Positions 31,795 to 43,400 of a DNA stretch of 64,000 bases are shown piece by piece. Position 1 is the first letter of the stretch, and each line of letters starts with the position of its first letter. Below the pieces are notes generated by a model, which saw nothing but the letters and a program-made list of their open reading frames with translations, was not told where the DNA came from and made no database searches. This DNA comes from Liolophura sinensis. Its lineage: Eukaryota; Mollusca; Polyplacophora; Chitonida; Chitonidae. The stretch spans positions 1 through 64,000 of the forward strand of contig NW_027018084.1 in the NCBI RefSeq assembly GCF_032854445.1, read 5' to 3'. Made by a program: the position numbers and the translations under genes.

Positions 31795-32058
31795 AGTGAG
31801 TCGAGTAGGGTCTTAAGCTCTCGTGTAATGTCATGTAAAAGACGCATTCGTTCAATGGATCAAGCAAAAAATATAAATTTGACATCACTAATATCTCTGT
31901 GTCACCACAGACCACGGTATTTGATATTTTAAAACCTTTTTACTGGTTTACAAAAGTGGTTTAAGAATATAAATCGTTGTGCCGGAGAGTGTTTAATGGC
32001 TTTAAGTAATACAATCTTTGTACTTCCATAGCTTGGTGTACAAAATAGGACGTAGGCC

Positions 32059-32199
32059 CGAGCCCAGTTTCACAAAGATGTTGTACATGTACGATAATCG
32101 CACATGTGGGACAAATATGCGAGAATAGTGACGTCCAAATGTCATACGACAAATGAACGATATAAAATGTCGCTCGCCGCCTTGTGAAACAGGGCCCTG
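32059..32199. mobile_element. Inverted-repeat element with GGGCCCTGTTTCACAA ends
   Basis: CGAGCCCAGTTTCACAAAGA at the left and CCTTGTGAAACAGGGCCC at the right are near complements. About 141 bp, a typical MITE size. Confidence 0.68.
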
Positions 32200-35100
32200 C
32201 ATGGTGTCTGTGAAAAGTGTCTTCGGCATGGCGCTCCAGTGAGGCGCCTTGTATACATGCCTGCATTGTGATTGGCTTGCTATGATACACGTATGTCCAA
32301 AATAATGCGACGTTTAAACCCCAATCTTAAGATGGAGAACGGTGAATGTTCGTAATATTAATTTTTCAGTAGAACATATTCAAACCTGGAATCATGAACA
32401 AATTTACCACAGCATCTGTTCGCATGCATTAACAAACTGCAAAACTCGACAGGTATCTGTCTAAACATTTTGGTCGTATGAGGCAAACTCAACATTACAG
32501 GCATTTATACCGTGATACTGACCTTCTTTGGTTTTTTGTTGGCGTCGACTGTCCACCAGGACGCACCTTCCATGTGTTACCAGTCTCAGAAAGTCCCTAC
32601 ATGGAAGTTTACATGTCGAAAAACACCTGTTACATTGGATTTCTGCCAAGAATCTTTAAATTTTCTGCCTTCGAATAATAATAATAATATATATATATAT
32701 CATATATATAACACCTGCACTGAATTTTCCATTTTCGCAGAATTCCCTAAAGAATCACTGCCTTAGATAGTAATATTGACAACTGATTTCCACCTGTTCT
32801 TATTTTAGATCGTACAAAAAGTATCATTTGTCGTCTGCTTGAGTAACTATTTAGTTTCTCTAAAGTCAGCACCATGCCGAGTTTCTAATCAGCTTCGGCT
32901 ATGGTTTTCTTGAATTTCATGAACCGAAGAATGACATAATGGGGTTATGAATGAAGGACCAATTACTGGCTCATACTTCTCAGGATTGTATAAATAATTC
33001 CTTCCTTTGATTTTTTCGTTAAATGTTTAAAATAGAGATAATGGATTGTTGAATAAAACTGGTTCATAGCAGCTCAAGCTAGCTTACCTCTTCTTATGTA
33101 GGGCCATGTTTTGAATATTAACCTTCTGCCCAAATAGTACCCAGCTATGCACCCTCTACCACCAAGGCTGAAGAAGAATAAGGAAAAAGAAAATACAGTG
33201 ACGCTACCCGCAATTAAATAGACGTCATTGTCTATTCTAGAATTATTCAAAATGCTGTGTGGTGTTCACATTTAATAAATAATAACATGAAAACGATGCA
33301 ATAGGACGAGACCTCGAGAAAGCTTAGTCCACCAGCGGAATTTTGGTTTATGCTTAGCGAATAGAAAAATCTTCCTAATGAGAACGTATACGCTGTCTGC
33401 CAACTATATCAACTTCACGACCTGCAATGCAGAATCGCCCCTGGTAGAAATCATAGAAATTATGCATACCACGAGCTAGGACAAAAATCTCCAAGCTACG
33501 ACCATTCTGTGTGATCCGAAAGCGTGTGTTCTTACGGGCCTGCTCTCAGTTGCCCACTCAAGCATGGACTCGGTAAGACGACGTTGGGTTAGGTATGTAT
33601 CGCTACTTAATGCTGTTTAGAGAACGTCTGCTGTCAACATTGTCGCATAGGGGGACGCAATCGGGTATCACGACTTATCCGCTGATTGCTGAAGTAAACG
33701 TGTAAAATTACAGGATTTATGGTATAATTAAGATATCTAAGTCCTTACACTGTAATAACAATCAGTGTGTTTTTACTGTAAAATTTGTTAGATTTGGGCT
33801 ACAGCGCTTTTTTACTGCTGATAAACAGCTCTCCCATAACTGTAAATTTACAGTTAAGTACGTAGTTAAGTAACCACGGTGCTGTAAAAGCTCGGCATCG
33901 TCTCATTTTTATTAGCAGTCCGAGTGCTGTAAAAGTATACATACAAGTCAAGTAGATGCATGGTGTATAGTTACAGCTGGTGATCGGTACATTAAAGTCA
34001 ACAAAGTCTGACAACATTTTTCACAAGTCACATGACACAGTAGGGCTGTTTTTACCTCTGATTACAAAAGAGTTCCAGCGCGAAACTCCGCTATTCTTGG
34101 GGGTTTTAAAGCCATACTTTTCACTAGCAGACATGTTTCTGAGGCAGAAAAAAAAAGGAATCCTCCTCGACATACTTTAGACTTAGATTGAATGATTGGT
34201 GTTTTACGTCACATATCATAGCTTTACCGTGGCGAGAACAGTTACATTTAACAAATAAAGAACACAACGCTTGTAGACATGACATGTAAATGACAACGTC
34301 TAGATCCGTCACCTTTTACTATATGCTTTCTAGACAACTGGAACCCTATTGTTTTGACACTCAAGGCCCCACGGGGCCTTTAGCTTTGTCCTCTTGGGAC
34401 AAGCCATAACAGGAGAGTGTACGGTGGTCAACGTCATACTTAATGTAGCTGAGACAGATTTCCACAGCGCTTTATTTAGAGAAAGAAGCCATAAAAATCT
34501 TGAAATAGGTTGACCGTCAAAATCTGAACCTTTCTATGCCGGCAGCTGGGAGGGGTGGCTAGCAACCCCGATGGGAAAGTCACTCGCAGCCTCATCACCA
34601 CCTGTCTCCTTGTGTCCTCTCCCTCAGAATTTCAAACTTTCATCATTAAAACTCATACCTGCCCAAAGCTTAGACAATTTCCATCATTTTGATACCAAGC
34701 ATGCACCTGTACACCAAAAACGGCAGGCTGGCAGCAAAAAAAAAGACTTTACACCCTAAAATACACAGAACTACCCTACTGAAAAACGGAAGGTGTAATG
34801 GGGGTCTGTGTCCAGTACGATACCACCGGATGGGAATGAAACAAAGGAGAGTTGCTGCCCTTGACTGCCGACGACACTGCGTTGCCGGAAATGATTTCGT
34901 CATGACGCAGCAATCATAAGTTGATCATTGAAAACAAAACGTGATTACTGTCATTCCTCATTAATCTTGCAAATGATGCTGTCTAATTTCTTTTAGTCGA
35001 AATAATATAGTTTTAAGCATATTTATTACATTAATGCATAAATAGCAAATTGTGGAGGATTTACCCTGTTAACATTCATTTTATATGTTAAAACAAGATC

Positions 35101-35746
35101 AATTCATATTGATATCCCCTCGAAAAACGCCTGGCGAGGGGTCTAGAAAATAACGCAAATATTTGCAAGAAATATCCATGTTTAAAAAACGGAATTGTAA
35201 TTTAAAGATCAGAATCCAGGAATATAAAAAACGGAATTCCGTTTTAAAACGGAAGAATATCATATGTGTACTAGCCAACAGCATAGTGCCAACTGTAACA
35301 AAGGATATCCTTAGATATATTCATCTTGTGAAAACAACTTCATCACCTTGGACAGAGCAGCTAAAAAAATATGCCTCACCCTGTTCCAGAGGCACAAATG
35401 ACAAAGGTCTCATGATACAGTTGGGCTCCAAACTCCCCTATTAGCTGCTTTTTAAAGCTTAATACCTTTATCATTTACTTTATCATATTTTTTAATCGAG
35501 AATTTGTCGAAACACAGGATATGTCCTCTTTTTTACGAACTAGAAGCAGAATGTAAAACTAAACTTCTACTGTTAATGTATTACATACCGGCTTTGACTA
35601 AAACCTGTTCATCAGTTAGCTTTTTTTGTTAAAATTTTTTTGATTCTGTTTGCAATACAGAATGAATTTAAACAGTTTCTAAACCAATATTCATCATGGT
35701 TGGTATAGCCACGTGATTTCATTACAGAAATGCCGCCTCACGTCGG
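32200..35746. other. No gene recognised; one dispersed repeat and a double hairpin
   Basis: At 33235-33365 the text ATTATTCAAAATGCTGTGTG, AAAACGATGCAATAGGACGA and CTTAGTCCACCAGC recurs at 39843-39970, marking a dispersed repeat. At 34357-34400 AAGGCCCCACGGGGCCTT is a perfect stem with a 2-base loop, followed by a second stem, TTTGTCC/GGACAAG. A short AT tract lies at 32680-32710. Short open frames at 34571-34919 and 35163-35444 show no family resemblance. The 5' UTR exon of the sulfotransferase that follows should lie at the right end of this stretch. Confidence 0.4.
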
Positions 35747-36937
35747 ATGTTCGTGTGCCTGATTACATGTGTGATGCTCCTTATGATAGCCATTATGCGG
35801 TCAGAGACAGTTTCCTGCTACTTCTCCAAGGCGACACCGAGTTTAACACGCTCAATTATCAAGGGTCTTTGGTCTGATCGCGACAAACAGAGCGCAGTGT
35901 TTACTCTTCCCCCTAAAGTATCCGCGTCATCCTTCACAACAGCTCCTGAAAAGTCCCATAGCAACGCGCATGCCAAGTGTAAGGAAAAACGTCACGTGAT
36001 ATACGTCAGAATCCCCAAAACCGGAAGCAGCACGATGACCTATCTCATTTGGCGATTTGGAAATTCCAGAGGTCTCAGGTTTTTGCTTCCAAGGCCAGGT
36101 TTTCAAGACACCCAACACAAACTCACGTTCAGAAGGTTTTACTTACCAAATGCGAACAAATATTGCGATTTGATGGCCAATCACGTGATCTATGGTTACG
36201 CAAATTTCAAACGATATTTTCCTGCTGATGTTGTCTTCGTTTCTCTGTTACGAGAACCAATGGACCAGTTATATTCAACCATCTATTACCTGAACTATAA
36301 CATTCCTGGAGAAAACAAAGTAAAAAATTATTTACTCGACCCTGTAAAATATGAACCCAAATCTGGTTATCGATTCTTCACCCATAACCCAATGATGTCA
36401 TATTTTGGCTTAGCTCCGAGTTATTTTCGAAATGTTGATAAAATCCGTCAAAAAATCGCAGAAGTTGATGACAGATTTGCAATGGTGTTGATTTTGGAGA
36501 AATTTGACGAGTCGCTGGTGTTACTCAAACGTAAACTCTGCTGGACGACAAATGATATTTTATATATGGTCCAAAATGAGAACAGAAAAAAGCCAGTTGT
36601 AAATATTACTGCACAGGACAAAGAGAACCTAAAAAACTGGTCAATGGCGGACTACACTTTGTATGAACACTTTCTTAGTAAACTTCAACGATCCATTGAA
36701 ACCGAAGGGGAAGACTTTCAACAGGAACTCTCATTGTTCCGTGCTATTCAACGACAATTCGTGGAATTTTGCCGAAGTCCAAACTCTAACCAGACGCTGA
36801 GAATTGCGTCTAGTAAATTTTCTGCGAAATTTAAAGTTCCATACAGGGATTGTCAGTGGATGGCAACACGTGGACGGCACGTGCTACAGGACATTCGACG
36901 TCAACAAAGTCTGACCAATTTTTGTAATTATGAATAA
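35747..36937 (+). CDS. Galactose-3-O-sulfotransferase-like enzyme, copy 1
   Basis: An uninterrupted 396-codon frame encodes a type II Golgi sulfotransferase of the Gal3ST group, which transfers sulfate from PAPS to the 3-OH of galactose on glycolipids or glycans. A short cytoplasmic start and a hydrophobic anchor (about residues 2-17) lead into the lumenal domain. The 5'-phosphosulfate-binding loop is RIPKTGSST (88-96) and the 3'-phosphate-binding motif SLLREPMDQLYST (166-178). Sequons NIT, NWS and NQT are visible. Length is usual for the family. The copy at 56350 has six more residues (MASPRS) before MFLC; here an ATG at 35730 is out of frame by one base, so 35747 is taken as the start. TTTCATTACAG just upstream looks like an acceptor, implying a 5' UTR intron. 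The acceptor glycan cannot be told. Confidence 0.92.
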   Translation: MFVCLITCVMLLMIAIMRSETVSCYFSKATPSLTRSIIKGLWSDRDKQSAVFTLPPKVSASSFTTAPEKSHSNAHAKCKEKRHVIYVRIPKTGSSTMTYLIWRFGNSRGLRFLLPRPGFQDTQHKLTFRRFYLPNANKYCDLMANHVIYGYANFKRYFPADVVFVSLLREPMDQLYSTIYYLNYNIPGENKVKNYLLDPVKYEPKSGYRFFTHNPMMSYFGLAPSYFRNVDKIRQKIAEVDDRFAMVLILEKFDESLVLLKRKLCWTTNDILYMVQNENRKKPVVNITAQDKENLKNWSMADYTLYEHFLSKLQRSIETEGEDFQQELSLFRAIQRQFVEFCRSPNSNQTLRIASSKFSAKFKVPYRDCQWMATRGRHVLQDIRRQQSLTNFCNYE

Positions 36938-36938
36938 A
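36933..36938 (+). promoter_or_regulatory. AATAAA overlapping the stop codon
   Basis: The stop TAA (36935-36937) is embedded in AATAAA. The second sulfotransferase has the same arrangement at 57555-57560. If used, the 3' UTR would be only tens of bases long. Confidence 0.5.
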
Positions 36939-37486
36939 AAAAACCTCTGAGCATCTATGCTAAAATATTAAGGTGGATTTGTAATTCGTTTATCACTTGT
37001 ATCTGGCATATATATTTATTATCTACCTATTACCAATATTTCACAAAGATATGACCAAAGTTGTCGATAATGACAGAAAAACTCGGTGACAAGGAGCGGA
37101 GACAATGAGGTTTACTCGAAGTCTCTAGAAACTTTTCCCAAGATACCATAGCTCCAGAGCTGAAAAACAACACAAGAAAAACTATTTTTGTATTCTATAT
37201 TTCGGCGTGACTTCAGGGATTAGTGAAGAAACAAAACCTTTCTCTCCTTCAGGAAACAGAAACAAACAGTTTTTTGTACATGGCCACATACTTACTTTGA
37301 AATATAGAACACCAAAACTTGGTGTTGACTTTAATGTTAGTCAGAAAAAAATATTGTTTACATTGCCTATTAAAATGAGAAACAGTCATAATGAAAACGT
37401 TGTATGTAATGCAAAGCAATGAGTCCACAGTGAAAGAAAGTATGTATCCGCTATACACTAAATGTTTCTCGTCTTGTGCCCAGTTG

Positions 37487-40400
37487 TTAATCAGCGCTGG
37501 GAACCAGCAGTTCGACAGTTCTCGGTCGCATTTCGAGGTAAGGGGACGGACCTCCTGGTGTAGACAACTGGCTCGCGTATAGCACACTGCTGGGCCGCGA
37601 ATGGCGAGGGCTTTTACACTCCGGGTCGTAAATTTCTAACTCCGCGACGATCCTGGGGTGCTTGAACTTGATGAGAACGAAACCCAGGACTGCGCTACAT
37701 GCACAGGAGATACCTGCAACAGACGTTACAACTGGTGGTTACAGACTTCTGCATCATCTAACTACTAGAATGGTTAATACTCTACTGTAGGCATCTGTTG
37801 GGCATTACGAACTTGGTTGAATGAAAACAAGGCTGCATTCAGGCAAACCTATCATGTCTTATCCAATCAAATCGCCCCCAAGCCGTTCAGAGATTTGAAT
37901 AACATGATGTCTGAACAATGACGTGCTCAGGGAAAAATTAATACACGTATGAGTGCCCGATGATTAAACGTCAATCTACATATTTAACTCTTCGTGCATT
38001 TCCATAAATATTGCCATCTCCACCGAAAGTGTGTACCGGTACTTAATTAATTGGTAAAAAAAGTCAAACCCGCTAGACGTATGGGTTAGTAATCGTTATA
38101 TAGCGTTGTAAGGGAAAGACCACTTAGATACGATCTGATTTCATTTCTTCTTTGAGTTGTCTGGTGTTCAATGTTTCATTTATCTTGTGGGAATATTATT
38201 GTTGGAACCCACCGCACTTCGCTAGGTACAGGACAAAGGCTCCGACTGTAAGCCGCACCCAAAACAGAGGACGCTGGATGCGATACGTGTATAAACCAAG
38301 ACGGTTATCATCTCATTTGATTTGTGGTACATGCGGTACAAAATACAGTTTGTTTTGCAGAATCTTCCTGTTTCTTTGGGCTTTGGTTTTTGTCGTTGTA
38401 CCCAAGAATATTCCACTTATACGATCGTGCGTTGAATTATTGGTGGAGGAAACCGATGCAGCTACCTGACGACCTCCTGAAGTACAACACCAGCCGATTT
38501 CGGCATGTCTGAGTTTGTGCCCTTATTTTTTATACTGACACCTGCATAATACCAGCGATACTCGTATTTACCCAATAGAACTGCAACATTTCAGCCTGCT
38601 AGCGAGGTTATGTATATCTTTTACTTCTACATAATGGAAGAATGGGGTCATTCATTTTGGCTTCGCTTTCATTGTAATTTTTTTTTTTCAAAAGAGGTCT
38701 TAAGGGTAACAAGTCGTGTTGACATCTCTCATTTCTCAGTCCTACTAAATGTATGCCACGACCTTCCTTACATATCTGGATCGCGAACATAATTAATAAA
38801 CCACCTCAAATATGTGACGTGTGGGGTCAATGGTATTTTACACGTCGCATGTGGTTATAAATGAACACGGCCGAAAAAGTGATCTGAGTGACGTTCGACC
38901 TGTCACGTCACGTTGCACGTGAAGGTTGTCGTGGTCTACGTAATAGAGTGTGGACATCGGGGAGCAAAAGTGAACATGGCCTTTGTAACATTTCCACACG
39001 GTGTTATTCTTGCCCGAAGCACACATAATTCATTGTGAAGGCAAACTATGGGCATGCTATAGGCATGTTAACATTGAAGAAACAAGCTGTTTTGAGCATC
39101 AAATTACGAAATAAAAGGGCTAGACACCTGGTACCTGCAGGCCTAAATATACATCCTATAATTTGCAAATCCGTCGGGTGTTTGTGTATTACTAACATTA
39201 GTATAATACAACAAGATATAGTCAAAAAGGTACCCGCTGTAAACCAATCAGTAGGCGAGGGTCCCCCAATCATGACATAGAACGTAATTGGGCAAGGACT
39301 TGTCGTGTGTGGAGAGTGGTGCCGTGGACGACTCAGTAGGCGAAGTTCCATTCCATTCATGACGGAAAGCCATACTGATCAAGTATGATGTTGAAAGCGG
39401 TGCCGTGGACGACACAGTATGCCAGAATCCCCCCCCCCCCCATCTACCCCCCAAGTCATGACAGTCATTGATTATTATGATGTGCAGAGGGGAACGGACA
39501 AAAGCCCCGGTGGACAAAAAGCCTCACAGAGCTTTTGTCCTGGATTCTGTACAAAGCGGTGCCGTGGTCGACACAGTACACGAGGGTTCCTTCAATCATG
39601 ACAAGGAGCCAAGCAGGCTACCTGAATAATTTCAACTTGGCGGCCAAGAGTTTCAGCTCTTGCTTTTGCCAGATTATAGATTAGTAAAGAGGCTCACACG
39701 TAACCTATGAAATACCGCCTCTTGTCAGTTTACCTCAGTTACCATTTTATTCTAACTATTTATTTAAAAAGTTGCAAATTATACAAATTATCCCTAGCAC
39801 CATGGCTAAAGCTGAACTAGGTAAAAAAAGATACAGCGATGGTACATCACTGGTCGAGAATTACTCAAAATGCTATGTCGTCATTATATTTAACATACAA
39901 TCACATTAAAACGATGCAAAGGGGACAGGCCTCGGGGATGCTTAGCCCACCAGCAGGATTCTCGTGCATGCAGGAATACAATACAACTAAGACGTACAGC
40001 ATAGAGAGAAAAACCAGAGCAGCGGCGACAGTGTGATAGCTGGCAAATGCTCACACGTAACCAGTGAAATTTACCCTGTGAATTTACATCAATTACAGTT
40101 TTATTATATCTGTTAATGTAAATGCATATGTCTCTTAATAAACGTCGCCCATTTTGTTTTCAGTAAACAAACCGTCATTTAAGCCCGGCGCATACGAGAG
40201 CTATGTGCTTAGCAAAAACTTCATTCGTCGCACTTTCCTTAAGCAATTAACTCTGGTCTGCGGTCAACTTTTCCGTAAGTTTTTGCCTTTTGTGGAGGTG
40301 TGCCAATATCTAACGTGTTTGATAATTTCTTTCATTTGTGCATTATGTCATGCCGTGTGTGACGAAAGAAAGCTATTTCCTTTCAAGCGTTTCCATGTCA

Positions 40401-43400
40401 CATGATCTGCAATATGGCGGTCCACAACGACATGATAATAGCAGACGACCAAAGCCGACATCTGTGTGTTATGAATATAGAAATGCAAACATTACGAGTT
40501 TGACCAAGTTTACCGGCGATTTCTTCCTGTGGCGATATCATCTTATCCCGATCTTTGAAATCTATGGAGCGAACATCATAAAAGCACGGACAGCATGGCC
40601 ACAATTCAACCAAATTAGGCTATCTTCCAGCGTCTGTTATCATGTCGCTGTGGACCGCCATCTTGCAGATCATGTGACCTGAAAAAGCTTGCGCATTGCC
40701 CACTATCTGAAAGAAGATAGCTTTCGTTCGTCGCACACGACAAAACATTGTGCATGAATGTCTTTGATATTTGGCGCAGCTCCACAAAAGACAAAAACTT
40801 ACAGAAAAGTTCACTGCAGACGAGAGTAAAGTGTTCGAGGCAAGTGCCGCGAATAAATTTTTGCTAAGCAAATAGTTCCCGGGCTTAAACGTCATGCGTG
40901 CTTAACTTACCTGCAAACACAAAGCTGTATAGGTAAGACCCTGAAGACTCCGTCAAGAGAGCTGCGAGACAAAAATTAATGTTTGGGAATAAAAATAAAT
41001 AAATATTAATTAGTTTATTTATTTGATCATTAGTTATCGTCGAATTAAAAAACTTCCGATACTTTGACGATTAGTTTTAATGGTGGAATAAATACAAATA
41101 AAGTTTTACGATAAAGATTAAGTTTTAAATCTCATGCATAGTGTAAATATTTAATGAAATACGGTACTAAGTGTTGTGAACGCGCGTTTACATTTGTGTT
41201 GAGTATAGATAATTAATGTTACATGGCACAATTAACTGTGGTTTAACGCTATCGTATGATGTTCAACATATGTTCTAACAGATAAGGGTAATTCATTGAT
41301 TTGATCGGTGAATATTTCACTTATACGCCGGTGGCCAGCATTATGGTGGGAAGAAATCGGACAGAGCCCAAGGGAAAGGATGAGGGTAATTGTTCAATAC
41401 ATTCTATGCTTAGCATGTAGACGACAACAAGAAAGAGGTTACTGTGAAGTATTTCTTTAAAACCATTAGGCGTGAAGACGGAAATGCCGTTTGTTATTTC
41501 AACTGATTTCGTTACCTGCCACGGGCGGTCCTATCAAGTAGCCAGTTCCCGATACCATCATCTCGACGCCGAAGGCTGTAGCAAGGTGCGCCAGTCCTGC
41601 TAAGTCTTTCGTCATTGGCGTTAGCACTACGTAAGGTCCTCCGGTAAAGAGTCCCATTAGACCAGCAAATGCCATGGACAACGTTAAAGAGGGAGAAACA
41701 AAGGGAAAGCCTGTTGTCAAGACAGCTATTACGGCAAACGAAGCACAATATAAAATAAACTTGTCCACGAAGGCTACAGTAAATCCAGTGAGAAGTCGCG
41801 AGACAATGTTACAGACGCCCATGACTGTGAAGAGAAGCGCAGACTGTGTCATGGTGGCTCCGTTGAACATGACGTAGCTGGGTAAATACATGTTCACCCA
41901 GGAAACGGTTATACTCCACAGGAAAATGCTGCTGCAAAACAAAAGCATGGGCAGGCTGAGGACGACTTTCAGAGAAGTTTTAATCGTCTTCTTCCAGTGA
42001 GACTCCGGACCAGAAGGGGGGTCATCCAGAGGTTTCTCCGTGACGGCTCCTGGGTGGTCGGAATGATCAGCACGATTCCCCCAATGGGATCTTTCCACGC
42101 TGTTCGGATGAATAATCATGGCAGACACGAACAGATTGGCGCTGATCCCAGCTAACATCAGGAACATTCCACGCCAGCCGAAAACGTTCTCGAAGAATCC
42201 AAGCAGCGGGGCACCAACTAGCATACCGATTCCTCCTCCAGTCATGACCAGGGCGATGGCCACGTTTAAGTACTTGTCAAAGTAAAACCCTATTATCACC
42301 ACAGAAGGTGCAAATACCATACCAGAGCCAAGGCCTGCAAAACAAACAAGTTTCTTGTGACTGATGATATGGAAAACAGTGGGCAATTTTAACGTGGCAT
42401 TGACCACATCCGCAGGCCGGAGAGGTAGATGTTAGTGTTACAGTAGTAGCCCTGTAATGAGTTCCAGTGTAATACTATTTTATGATTCCACTATTTCTCC
42501 TTCGAAAGCTCAGCTCAATTTCAGATTAATAAGTCTTAGCGCTCATCTCACCTAACATTGTCCTTTCGACCAACACGTACGTGAGTTTTACGCATCTCAA
42601 TTGTCACTGTAAGGAAACGGTGAGGTTTAAGAGTAAATGAATGGTCATGGCTAAACGGCCTATCGGTAATATTTCAGTACGTCTGTAAGGGCAACCTCAC
42701 TTGTCATTAAGAACAGTGTTATGTTTTAGATTAAAGTTCCTCACCTGTCATTAAGGACAGTGTGATGTTTTAAATTAAGGCTCCCATGAGATTCTCCAGA
42801 CTACCTCACCTGACATTAAGGACAGACTAATCTTTTAGAATCAGTCTCCATGGATTTCTGCTGACTACCTCACCTGTCATTACGGACAGTGTCATGTATT
42901 ACATTAAGGCTCCATTGGGTTTCTGCTGGCTATCTCACCTGTCATTAAGGAGAGAGTGACGTACAGGTGGTCCAGTCTTGTGACAAATGCACTGGCTGTA
43001 CAGCCGATGAAGATGAGGAGGCTACCGAGCATCATGGACGTTCTACAGCTGGTCATGTTTGTCAAGAATCCAACCAACGGACCTACGACGGTAAAGTTAT
43101 TTATTGATTTATTTACTTATTTGATTGGTGTTTTACGCCGTACTCAAGAATATTTCACTTATTCCACAGCGGCCAGCATTGTGATGGGACGAAATAGGGC
43201 AGATTCCGGGGGGAAACCCACGACCATCAGCAGGTTGCTGGAAGACCTACACACATACGGGGGTAAAGTTAAGACGAAGAATAGCAGTATGATACCCACA
43301 ATAGTGCAAAGCTAATGTATACGTCTGAGTTGACACTGCTATAACGGCCTTGCACACTTCATCTGACACTGTTCACAGTTGTAAGAGATTGTGACACTCT

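Noticed and set aside
34571-35444. Short lysine/arginine-rich frames as possible transposase pieces
   Set aside because: No catalytic motif or zinc-finger spacing could be seen.
37249-37587. 112-codon minus-strand frame and its look-alike at 26369-26671
   Set aside because: These are out-of-frame shadows of transporter exon 5 continuing into the 3' flank.
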